A stretch of DNA of 5,911 bases, taken from NCBI GenBank assembly GCA_030950835.1, contig JAUZQU010000075.1, positions 1-5,911 of the forward strand. Reading direction: 5' to 3'. This stretch comes from Mariprofundaceae bacterium (lineage in GTDB: Bacteria > Pseudomonadota > Zetaproteobacteria > Mariprofundales > Mariprofundaceae). The translations under genes and the position numbers were made by a program. Positions 1 through 5,911 of the stretch are shown here, piece by piece (position 1 is the stretch's first letter; each line of letters starts with the position of its first letter). The notes under the pieces were generated by a model. That model ran no database searches. It had not been told where the DNA came from and saw only the letters and a program-made list of their open reading frames with translations.

Positions 1-378
1 TCCGCCATGCACTACCAACCCAGCTTCTTTGTTGATGACCAAAATATCGGCATCTTCATACAGCACTTCCAAGTTACGAATGGGGCGTGGTGGCTGCTTG
101 CTGTTGTCTATATCCGCTTTAGCAGGGGAGCTTGAAGGACGCAGACTGGCAGGAAGAAAGATGCTGTCGCCTTGTTGTAGTCGTAGATTGATTTTGGCGC
201 GTTTGCCATTGACACGCACATTACCTTTGCGAATCAGGCGCATAATCAAGGTGCGATGCTGTTGTCCTAACAGGCGACAAAGCGCACGGTCTAAGCGCGA
301 TTGGTCTTCATTTTTATCAATGATGATATGGGTTTGTGTATCTTGATGAGGCTCTAAACTTGCCAAGGTGTGCTCCAT
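1..378 (-). CDS. rluC: RluC-like 23S rRNA pseudouridine synthase, N-terminal part (cut by left edge)
   Basis: The complement strand reads without a stop from an ATG at 378-376 to the window edge, giving the first 126 residues. Residues about 27-75 look like an S4 RNA-binding domain (RLDRAL at 28-33, IRKGNVRVNGKR at 49-60, QQGD at 68-71). A polar linker follows, then the start of the RluA-family catalytic domain with LYEDADILVINK at 106-117 and AGLVVHGG at 119-126. The HGG ending is typical of RluC; RluD-type enzymes have HP here, as the paralogue at 2740 does. In E. coli, RluC makes pseudouridines 955, 2504 and 2580 of 23S rRNA. The catalytic Asp motif (HRLDxDTSG) lies beyond the edge, so activity cannot be judged. 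No Shine-Dalgarno is obvious before the ATG, but no other ATG is available before the in-frame stop at 441-439. The gene is divergent from rne, as in enteric bacteria. The family is near certain; the RluC assignment is likely. Confidence 0.88.
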   Translation of the reverse strand, partial: MEHTLASLEPHQDTQTHIIIDKNEDQSRLDRALCRLLGQQHRTLIMRLIRKGNVRVNGKRAKINLRLQQGDSIFLPASLRPSSSPAKADIDNSKQPPRPIRNLEVLYEDADILVINKEAGLVVHGG

Positions 379-481
379 GAGGTTATGATGTGGCGGATTG
401 TATATGTGTTCCGCGTTTATAGCGATGTTAGCGATTTTTTATTTCGCGCGGTAAGTTGAAAACGATTGGTTGAAGGTTGTC

Positions 482-557
482 CAATGGTGAGGTGGTTAGC
501 ATTTCATCAACTTATCGATGTATCTTGTGTAAGCTGGTTTTTCAGGCTTCACCATTG
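482..557 (+). repeat. Long-range inverted repeat in the rne leader
   Basis: CAATGGTGA at 482-490 is exactly complementary to TCACCATTG at 549-557. As RNA the stem could extend to 12 pairs (482-493 with 546-557) using two G-U wobbles. The enclosed loop is about 52 bases and shows only weak internal pairing. A nine-base match of this kind within a 380-base region is not rare by chance, at roughly one in four. The structural claim is therefore tentative. Confidence 0.3.
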
Positions 558-745
558 CGGATCTGTGTTGAGCCATATGCAAATAAGAATGAATAAATGA
601 AGCCGCCTGACGGTATTAAAGATACAAATTGATTGCTTGATGTAGGGCCTCAACTAGGTGTACACAAGTAAAAAGTGACATTAGAGAAATGGTTTGAGAT
701 TGGTTTCAAGACCATGGTTTAATGGTTTAAACTGTCGGTGGCACA

Positions 746-751
746 AAGGTG
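746..751 (+). promoter_or_regulatory. Ribosome binding site of rne
   Basis: AAGGTG sits five bases before the ATG at 757. It supports that start over the in-frame TTG at 694, which would add 21 residues (with two Trp and several Arg) that match nothing at the RNase E N-terminus. Confidence 0.6.
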
Positions 752-756
752 CTGCT

Positions 757-2715
757 ATGAAAAAGTTGATGTTGATCAACGCCTCGCATGAGGAAGAAAG
801 TCGTGTTGCGATTACTGAAGATGGGTTCTTACAAGAGCTGGACATCGAATCGACACATAAAGTCCTGACCAAAGGCAATATTTACAGAGGAACCATCACC
901 AAAGTAGAAGCCAGTTTGCAGGCTGCTTTTGTTGAATATGGTTCGATGCGTCAAGGATTTTTGTCTTTGAGCGAAATCCATCCTGACTATTGGAAGGATG
1001 GCGCGGATAAAAGCCAAGACCCACGTAAAGTTAATATCCAAGATGTTTTAGAGCCTAAACAAGAAATCTTATTGCAGGTAGTCAAAGAAGAGCGTGGTAA
1101 TAAAGGCGCAGCGATGACGACCTTTATTTCTTTGGCTGGACGTTACTTGGTGTTAAGCCCTAATACGGCACGGGCAGGCATTTCACGCAAGTTGCCTGAT
1201 GATGTGCGCAGGGTGTTAAAAGAGATTTTGGCGCAGTTGAATGTACCTGAAAACATGGGCTTGATTGTGCGCACGGCAGGGCGCGACCAAAAGTTAGAAG
1301 CCTTAGAGCGTGATTATTCTTATTTGCAACGTCTATGGGATGAGATTCGTATTAAAGGCGGCACTGCACCTTCGCCATCGCTGATTTACCTTGAAGGTGA
1401 TATGGCAACCCGTGCGATTCGTGACCATTTTAGCGATGATATCCAAGAAATTTGGGTGGATAACCATGATGTGTACACACGCACTAAAAACTTTGTCCAT
1501 GCCGTGCTTCCAGGCAAAGAAAAGCTGGTCAAACTTTACCGTGCGAAGAAACCACTGTTTCGGCATTACGGCATAGAATCACAGTGTGAAGAAATCCATG
1601 ATCGTGAAATTCGCTTGCCTTCAGGCGGCTCGATTGTCTTTGACCCTACCGAAGCTTTAACGGCAGTGGATGTCAACTCATCGCGTTCAACAGGGCGTAA
1701 ACATATTGATGACACAGCCTTAGATACCAATTTAGAAGCCGCAGTCGAGATTGCACGCCAATTGCGTATTCGTGATATTGGCGGTTTGGTGGTGGTTGAT
1801 TTTATCGACATGGCCAACCGTAAACATGGTCAGCAAGTTGAAGAAGCTTTGCGTGATGCCACGGCAGGTGATAAAGCAAGGGTGCAATTTGCGCGTATTT
1901 CACGTTTTGGTTTGTTGGAGATGTCACGTCAACGCTTACACCCTTCGGTGCGTGAAACAACCACTGAAACATGTCCGCGCTGCCAAGGGCGGGGTTCGAT
2001 TTTGACGGTAGAGTCTATGGCGCTACAAATGTTGACCCGCATTGAAGATTTGGCGGCATCGGGTAAAAAACCGAAGCTGGTGGTGCAATTGCCTTCAGAT
2101 ACGGGCGAATATTTAATGAACCACAAACGTGAACATGTGGCGCGTATTGAAGAAGCTTATGATGTGCAGGTGTCCTTGCAGATTCGCCCTGACTTGATGA
2201 TTCCACATTATCGCATTGAGCGACATTGGAACGAAAACAACCAAGATCGCGTGGAAGTTCTGGAAGATACAAACAAAGGTAAAAAGCCGCAACGCACCGC
2301 CAGAAAGTTAAAACCGCTTCAGCCTGTGGTGGGCATTCCTCGCCCTATCACTGTGAGCAAACAAAGCTGGTGGCGTGTTTTGTGGGCGATGTTATTTGCA
2401 GAGAAAAAAGAAGAGCAACCCAAACACGGGCGTAAGAATCCCAACCAGAATCGCAAAAAGCGTCATGTGCCTAAAAACAAAGCCAAGCCGCAAAAAGCGC
2501 AACCTACAAAAAAAGCTGAGCCAGAGGCTGAAAAGAAAGACGATAGCCAAGCAGAAGGGGCGAATAAACGCCGTCGTCGCCGCCGTCGTCGTCCTGCTAA
2601 GGGCAAGGAAACCTCAAGCGAAGGGGCAAACGAAGCCGCAAATGAAGGAAAAAGCGCAGTAGAAGCCAAAGAAAGTCCAGCGCCAAGTGTGGAAAACACG
2701 GCAAAAACTGAATAA
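757..2715 (+). CDS. rne: Ribonuclease E, short-tailed form
   Basis: RNase E is the single-strand endoribonuclease that starts much mRNA decay and processes rRNA and tRNA precursors; in many Proteobacteria it is held at the inner membrane. From this ATG the protein has 652 residues and begins MKKLMLINA, as RNase E does. The S1 domain covers about 35-125 (ANIY-like GNIYRGTITKVE at 41-52). The catalytic DNase I-like domain carries Asp305 (LTAVDVNS) and Asp348 (VVVDFIDM), matching the two magnesium-binding Asp of E. coli. The zinc-link CPRC is at Cys406/Cys409. After the core (to about 510) comes an aromatic amphipathic segment at 537-548 (SWWRVLWAMLFA), a likely membrane anchor. A Lys/Glu/Ala-rich disordered tail follows, with eight consecutive Arg at 605-612, probably RNA-binding. 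E. coli RNase E has 1061 residues, so the degradosome scaffold is greatly reduced. RNase G lacks such a tail. First gene of a likely five-gene operon. Confidence 0.96.
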   Translation: MKKLMLINASHEEESRVAITEDGFLQELDIESTHKVLTKGNIYRGTITKVEASLQAAFVEYGSMRQGFLSLSEIHPDYWKDGADKSQDPRKVNIQDVLEPKQEILLQVVKEERGNKGAAMTTFISLAGRYLVLSPNTARAGISRKLPDDVRRVLKEILAQLNVPENMGLIVRTAGRDQKLEALERDYSYLQRLWDEIRIKGGTAPSPSLIYLEGDMATRAIRDHFSDDIQEIWVDNHDVYTRTKNFVHAVLPGKEKLVKLYRAKKPLFRHYGIESQCEEIHDREIRLPSGGSIVFDPTEALTAVDVNSSRSTGRKHIDDTALDTNLEAAVEIARQLRIRDIGGLVVVDFIDMANRKHGQQVEEALRDATAGDKARVQFARISRFGLLEMSRQRLHPSVRETTTETCPRCQGRGSILTVESMALQMLTRIEDLAASGKKPKLVVQLPSDTGEYLMNHKREHVARIEEAYDVQVSLQIRPDLMIPHYRIERHWNENNQDRVEVLEDTNKGKKPQRTARKLKPLQPVVGIPRPITVSKQSWWRVLWAMLFAEKKEEQPKHGRKNPNQNRKKRHVPKNKAKPQKAQPTKKAEPEAEKKDDSQAEGANKRRRRRRRRPAKGKETSSEGANEAANEGKSAVEAKESPAPSVENTAKTE

Positions 2716-2739
2716 GATGAAGGGAAACTGGCATAAAAT

Positions 2740-3726
2740 ATGGATAAGGTGTTAGCGGACGCGGCATCTGAAGTGTTGACTTGGGTTGTTCCCGATGCCT
2801 TGCATGGTCAACGTTTGGATGTGGTATTGGTGGAGTTATCAGGTTTCACACGGGTGCGGATACAACAATTGCTGGCTGATGCTTGCATTACTTTAGATGG
2901 TGCGAAGGCAAACAAGTTAAAACGCGCCCAACGTGTGTCTGCAGGGCAAAGTTATCTGGCGCAGATACCGCCAAATGAGATTTCATCTTTGCAAGCAGAA
3001 GATATTGCTTTGCATATTTTGTTTGAAGATGAACATCTGTTGGTGGTGAACAAAGCAGCAGGTATGGTGGTTCACCCTTCACATGGGCATGATTCGGGTA
3101 CTTTAGTCCATGCTTTATTACACCATTGCCCTGATTTGCCTGGTATTAATGGGGTAGAACGCCCAGGTATCGTACACCGCTTGGATAAAGATACTTCGGG
3201 AAGTTTGGTGGTCGCCAAAACAGAGCAAGCCCACCACGGTTTATCCGCCTTGTTTGCCAACCATGATTTACGCAGGGAATATGTGGCATGGTGCCGTGGT
3301 TTTCCGCGCTGGATAGACAAACACATTGATTTACCCATAGGCAGACATCCCCAACATAGACAAAAGATGGCAGTCAACCTGCATGGTAAAGCAGCGGTGA
3401 CGGATGCGCGTTTGGAAAAGCGTTTTGATGAGCATTTTTGTCGTATGCGTTTACGTTTGCATACTGGGCGCACCCATCAAATTCGGGTGCATTTAAGCCA
3501 TGAAGGCTTGCCTGTGTTGGCGGATAGTATGTATGGGCGTAAGTTTAACCCATCCAAATCCATGCCAGACGCGGCGCGAACAGCGATATTATCCTTAGAA
3601 AGACAAGCTTTACATGCCGAAGTATTGGCCTTTATTCACCCTATTACCAAGGCAGAAGTGTGTTGTGAAGCACCCTTGCCGCCAGCGTTAAAAGCGTTGG
3701 ACCAAGCATTGTCCACCTTGCTTTAA
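2740..3726 (+). CDS. rluD: RluD-like 23S rRNA pseudouridine synthase
   Basis: This 328-residue protein is a full-length RluA-family pseudouridine synthase. An N-terminal S4 RNA-binding domain spans about 22-80 (GQRLDVVLVE at 23-32). The catalytic domain starts near 90 (LFEDEHLLVVNKAAG at 94-108, then VVHPSHGHDSGT). It contains the hallmark HRLDKDTSG with catalytic Asp149, and GRTHQIRVH at 243-251. The VVHP form and the PGIVHRLDKDTSG context point to RluD, which in E. coli modifies U1911, U1915 and U1917 in helix 69 of 23S rRNA and aids ribosome assembly. It begins 24 bases after rne. The nearest purine-rich stretch (AAGGG, 2720-2724) is 15 bases before the ATG, which is long. The GTG at 2749 is a possible alternative, but homologues commonly have a short extension before the S4 domain. 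It lies directly before pgeF, the same order as in E. coli. Assignment to RluD rather than another RluA-type enzyme is likely, not proven. Confidence 0.92.
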   Translation: MDKVLADAASEVLTWVVPDALHGQRLDVVLVELSGFTRVRIQQLLADACITLDGAKANKLKRAQRVSAGQSYLAQIPPNEISSLQAEDIALHILFEDEHLLVVNKAAGMVVHPSHGHDSGTLVHALLHHCPDLPGINGVERPGIVHRLDKDTSGSLVVAKTEQAHHGLSALFANHDLRREYVAWCRGFPRWIDKHIDLPIGRHPQHRQKMAVNLHGKAAVTDARLEKRFDEHFCRMRLRLHTGRTHQIRVHLSHEGLPVLADSMYGRKFNPSKSMPDAARTAILSLERQALHAEVLAFIHPITKAEVCCEAPLPPALKALDQALSTLL

Positions 3727-3729
3727 CGG

Positions 3730-4470
3730 ATGTTTAACCGCTCACCCTTGATGGAGAAACATGGTGTTAAGGTGGTGTTGAGTGATAGGGATGGTGGTTG
3801 CAGTTTGCCGCCTTTTGATACGTTAAACCTTGGTATTGCTTTGGGTGATACCGATGAAAACGTGCTGGAAAACATGCAAAGGCTTTGCCAAAGCAGTGGT
3901 TTGACTTTGCCTCATCAGGCGCAACAAGTGCATGGTATATCGTTATTGCATTGCTTTGGGCGCGGTGAGCAACATGAAACCGATGCAGATATATTGCTGG
4001 CGACAGAAAAACATGTGCCGCTGGCGATTCGTACCGCAGATTGTTTGCCCATACTACTCGCAGACCCTGAAGCGCAGGTGATAGCCGCAGTGCATGCAGG
4101 TTGGCGGGGAACAGTGGCAGAAATTGCCAAGGTTGCAGTGTCCGCGATGTTAGAAAAGGGTGCAAAAGCAGAACGTATCATGGCAAGTTTGGGTGCGTGT
4201 ATTGGTATGTGTTGTTTTGAAGTCAGCCTAGATATTCAGCAGCGGCTGCTTGCTGTGGCTCATGCCGAGGCAGTCAGACAACGTGATGGCAAGGCTTATG
4301 CAGACCTTGGCTTGGCGAACCAATATCAACTTCTGGCAAGCGGATTATTGCCGCAACATATAGAAGCAACACCCCATTGCACAGCTTGCCAGCAAAAGCC
4401 TGCTTATTTCTCGTATCGCCGTGACGCAGGGCAAACAGGCAGACAACTATCCATCATTGTTTTGGAATAA
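3730..4470 (+). CDS. pgeF: Peptidoglycan editing factor PgeF (YfiH/LACC1 family)
   Basis: The 246-residue product belongs to the YfiH/LACC1 family, formerly called multicopper polyphenol oxidases or laccase-domain proteins. In E. coli the protein prevents mis-incorporation of L-serine for L-alanine in peptidoglycan precursors; relatives also act on purine nucleosides. The family metal-binding triad is present: His68 (QQVHG), Cys105 (RTADCLPILL) and His122 (AAVHAGWRGT). Other family signatures are DTLNLGIALGD at 30-40, SLGACIGMCCFEV (the more usual form is GPxIGxCC, so Pro is replaced) and the C-terminal FSYRRDAGQTGRQLS. Length is normal (E. coli about 243). The ATG lies three bases after the rluD stop without a clear ribosome binding site, suggesting translation by re-initiation. 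An ATG at 3751 (codon 8) is an alternative start, also without a good site. The protein is expected to be cytoplasmic. The rluD-pgeF order matches that of E. coli. Confidence 0.93.
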   Translation: MFNRSPLMEKHGVKVVLSDRDGGCSLPPFDTLNLGIALGDTDENVLENMQRLCQSSGLTLPHQAQQVHGISLLHCFGRGEQHETDADILLATEKHVPLAIRTADCLPILLADPEAQVIAAVHAGWRGTVAEIAKVAVSAMLEKGAKAERIMASLGACIGMCCFEVSLDIQQRLLAVAHAEAVRQRDGKAYADLGLANQYQLLASGLLPQHIEATPHCTACQQKPAYFSYRRDAGQTGRQLSIIVLE

Positions 4471-4507
4471 GTTGCCCATCGAAGCGTAACGATTTAAACT
4501 ATCGGTA

Positions 4508-5092
4508 ATGTTCAAAGTGATGTTATTCTTTTTAGCTATGTGTGTTTCGCCAATGCTTGCGCTGGCGGATGAGCCACAACATGCACCGCAAGATTTAAAA
4601 CAAACAGACGTTCATTTTTCTCAAGGCATTGTGTATGGTGATGTGCAAACATTCTCCCAAGAAGCCTATATTCTCAAAGTATTAGCAGCAGGCTCAGCCA
4701 TGACGGCATCATGGCAATTTGAAGTCTTGGAAAAATATGACTATTGGCTGAATCAATCGCTTGTTCAAGTGGTGTTGGCACGACAGGTCTTGCCTGATTT
4801 GGTGACCAAACGCTGGTTGATGCGTGATTTAAGTGGTGGTGTGGTGCGTTATACGACGGATGTACACCTTGCTATGCGTTTTTTGACTGAAATGCGGGAT
4901 GTAGCAGTGGTAGATGCATCATTGCTGACTTTGCATACGGATTATGTGTTAGAAAGTAGTGTTTACCTGACAGAAGGAGAGCGAACTGCTGCGGGTTGGT
5001 TAGCTTGGTTCAACTGGGGGGATGCGGTTGGCAGGATCGATTTTTCTTTAAACGAAAGTGGTTTGGTCAAACAGGTGGGTAGCAGTGAGTAA
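4508..5092 (+). CDS. Exported DUF4390-like protein
   Basis: The protein has 194 residues with a clear Sec signal peptide: Lys3, hydrophobic core 4-19, and a likely signal peptidase I cut after ALA at 18-20, leaving about 174 residues outside the cytoplasm. There are no further membrane helices. The mature part has alternating hydrophobic strands and features that recall DUF4390: SWQFEVLEKYDYWLNQ near 76-91, an Arg/Trp/Leu strand (KRWLMRDL), a short segment with FLTEMRDVAVVD, and a late FNWGDAVGRIDFSL. I place it in DUF4390 from these patterns plus its position just before an NtrY-like kinase, an arrangement I know from Betaproteobacteria. The molecular function of the family is not established. 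The start is 37 bases after pgeF with no good ribosome binding site; ATG at 4520 (codon 5) would also keep the signal peptide. The 3' end overlaps the kinase gene by eight bases. Cys12 does not form a lipobox, since Met precedes it. Confidence 0.65.
   Translation: MFKVMLFFLAMCVSPMLALADEPQHAPQDLKQTDVHFSQGIVYGDVQTFSQEAYILKVLAAGSAMTASWQFEVLEKYDYWLNQSLVQVVLARQVLPDLVTKRWLMRDLSGGVVRYTTDVHLAMRFLTEMRDVAVVDASLLTLHTDYVLESSVYLTEGERTAAGWLAWFNWGDAVGRIDFSLNESGLVKQVGSSE
5073..5078 (+). promoter_or_regulatory. Ribosome binding site for the kinase GTG start
   Basis: AGGTGG lies inside the end of the upstream gene, six bases before GTG at 5085. It decides this start and implies translational coupling, since the GTG overlaps the last eight bases of the preceding gene (GTGAGTAA). 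Confidence 0.65.
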
Positions 5093-5911
5093 AGACATAT
5101 TGTTTTTACCTAGTGTGATATGGCAACGCTGGTTACCTGTATTATTTGGTTTTTCTTTGTGGTTGATGATTGCCTTGGTGTGGCCAAGTGAAGATGGTTT
5201 TGTGCCTGTTGTCTTGCAGTGGTTTAATGTTGTCTTGCTTAGTGGAATAAGTATTGTTGTTTTTACGTATGCGTTTCGCGGTTTTTTCTCTCCATATGAG
5301 GAGAGGGCAGGTTCTTACTTGCGTACCAAGTTAGTCACCGCCATGGTATTGATGGTATTGGTGCCTTCGGTGGTTCTACAGATTACAGCCAATCAAGTGA
5401 TTGAAAAAGGTATGGACGTTTGGTTTGATGTGCGGGTGGATACCTTGTTGGATAAAGCGATGAACTTGGCGCAAGGTTTTTATGCGCGGGTAGAAGCGGA
5501 TATGGCAGCGTCTTTAGAACAGGTCAACGCAGATAATGAAGCTTTAATCGAAGCAGCATCTTTACCTTTGGGCAGTATGGGTTTAAGCCGATACTTGAAC
5601 ACCATGCTTAAGCAATACCAATGGACAAGGCTGGAGTTATTGGATGCTGATGCACGGGTGATGGCAGCTGCACAGCGGGCATTTCAAGGACAGAGTTGGG
5701 ACTCTTTTAAAACCCAGCCTTTATCGGAAATGGGCAAGTCCAGCATTGTTTTGGGGCATTTTACGCTGGAACACCAAGTCAGGGATGATGGTGAGTATGT
5801 GATGGGTTACTTACCCTTGTATACACATCGTAACTTTGTGGCCTTATTACGCGCAGAGACCCGTCTACCTGATGATGTGATGTTCAGCGCACGCAGCATT
5901 GAAACAGATTA
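5085..5911 (+). CDS. NtrY-like membrane sensor histidine kinase, N-terminal part (cut by right edge)
   Basis: From GTG at 5085 the frame stays open to the window end, giving 275 complete codons. Hydrophobic segments at about 17-33, 42-62 and 82-102 are likely membrane helices. The stretch 76-122 follows the NtrY pattern: Gly, LRTKLV, a helix broken by VPSVV, then MDVWFDVRVDTLLD. NtrY kinases show the same WF-x-x-RV motif after their last N-terminal helix. Residues from about 106 to beyond 275 would form an extracytoplasmic sensor domain, helical at first (LDKAMNLAQGFYARVEADM). The expected HAMP, PAS, HisKA and ATPase domains would lie past the edge, so kinase function is inferred from the N-terminus and from the DUF4390-like neighbour. 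An NtrX-type response regulator would be expected downstream. In well-studied systems NtrY/NtrX responds to nitrogen or redox and envelope conditions; the signal here is unknown. Another three-helix membrane receptor cannot be excluded. Confidence 0.75.
   Translation, partial: MSKDILFLPSVIWQRWLPVLFGFSLWLMIALVWPSEDGFVPVVLQWFNVVLLSGISIVVFTYAFRGFFSPYEERAGSYLRTKLVTAMVLMVLVPSVVLQITANQVIEKGMDVWFDVRVDTLLDKAMNLAQGFYARVEADMAASLEQVNADNEALIEAASLPLGSMGLSRYLNTMLKQYQWTRLELLDADARVMAAAQRAFQGQSWDSFKTQPLSEMGKSSIVLGHFTLEHQVRDDGEYVMGYLPLYTHRNFVALLRAETRLPDDVMFSARSIETD

Larger units (their letters stand above)
379..756. promoter_or_regulatory. Divergent rluC/rne intergenic region with the rne leader
   Basis: This 378-base gap lies between two divergent start codons, so promoters for both directions should be here. 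No convincing sigma-70 pair is visible. Towards rluC, TATAAA (complement of 416-421) and TACAAT (complement of 397-402) could be -10 boxes, but neither has a good -35. Just behind them, TAGCGAT occurs twice (420-426 and 429-435). Towards rne, TTGAAA at 456-461 with TCCAAT at 480-485 has an 18-base spacer but lacks the important second-position A. The region also holds a long-range inverted repeat (482-493 with 546-557), a small possible hairpin at 641-664, a five-base stem at 711-715/722-726, and three copies of ATGGTTT (689, 714, 722). In E. coli the rne leader mediates RNase E autoregulation; a similar role here is inference only, since no known leader structure was recognised. Confidence 0.5.

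Noticed and set aside
29..346. 105-codon plus-strand ORF
   Set aside because: It is antisense to the clear RluC-like coding frame on the minus strand and its translation is Arg/Leu/Ser-rich with no recognisable domain.
694..756. Extension of RNase E by 21 residues using TTG at 694
   Set aside because: RNase E proteins begin with an MKxMLINA-like sequence, which starts exactly at 757, and AAGGTG is well placed for that ATG. The extra residues look like translated leader.
2560..2600. CG-rich trinucleotide tract as a repeat element
   Set aside because: It is simply the mixed CGT/CGC codons for the eight Arg of the RNase E tail.
2463..2699. Minus-strand ORF of 78 codons opposite the rne tail
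   Set aside because: Its Arg/Leu/Ser/Phe-rich translation is the mirror of the low-complexity Lys/Arg/Glu tail of RNase E; no domain is visible.
4478..4504. Alternating hairpins ATCG/CGAT/ATCG between pgeF and the DUF4390-like gene
   Set aside because: The stems are only four base pairs with loops of seven to eight bases and no T-run; too weak for a terminator or attenuator.
4493..4506. TTTAAACTATCGGT before the DUF4390-like gene, matching 13 of 14 bases of 726-739 before rne
   Set aside because: A few 13-of-14 matches are expected by chance in a 6-kb window, and the two copies sit at different distances from their start codons (1 and 17 bases), so a shared regulatory site is not supported.
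4508..4567. Lipoprotein signal for the DUF4390-like protein (Cys12)
   Set aside because: The residue before Cys12 is Met, not Gly, Ala or Ser, and a good signal peptidase I site (ALA then DE) follows at residue 20.

Overview
This window looks like ordinary chromosomal housekeeping DNA from a Pseudomonadota (proteobacterial) genome of middling GC content. RNase E has the catalytic core typical of the Escherichia coli enzyme. Its neighbours are an RluC-type and an RluD-type pseudouridine synthase, a PgeF/YfiH protein, a DUF4390-like exported protein and an NtrY-like sensor kinase. The DUF4390 plus NtrY pairing is best known from Betaproteobacteria, while rluC next to rne and rluD next to pgeF are familiar from Gammaproteobacteria. 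I cannot fix the class from this window; a beta-, gamma- or zetaproteobacterium would all fit.

Layout: positions 1-378 hold the 5' part of an rluC-like gene on the minus strand, cut by the left edge. Positions 379-756 are a 378-base divergent intergenic region that should carry the rluC promoter, the rne promoter and the rne leader. It holds a long-range inverted repeat and a possible 38-codon leader ORF, but no promoter I can place with confidence. From 757 to the right edge all genes are on the plus strand and tightly packed: rne (757-2715), rluD (2740-3726), pgeF (3730-4470), a DUF4390-like gene (4508-5092) and the N-terminal part of an NtrY-like histidine kinase (5085 to the edge). The gaps are 24, 3 and 37 bases, followed by an 8-base overlap. 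With no visible terminator between them, one operon or at least strong read-through is likely.

How the genes fit together: rluC, rne and rluD all act on RNA (23S rRNA pseudouridylation; mRNA decay and rRNA/tRNA processing). PgeF is a peptidoglycan-precursor quality-control enzyme. The last two genes form an envelope signalling pair, an exported DUF4390-like protein coupled to a three-helix membrane sensor kinase. I found no mobile element, CRISPR array, tRNA or rRNA, and nothing I would call a new biological system. The points most worth a second look are the structured rne leader, the short RNase E tail with a membrane helix and an Arg8 run, and the translational coupling of the DUF4390-like gene to the kinase.
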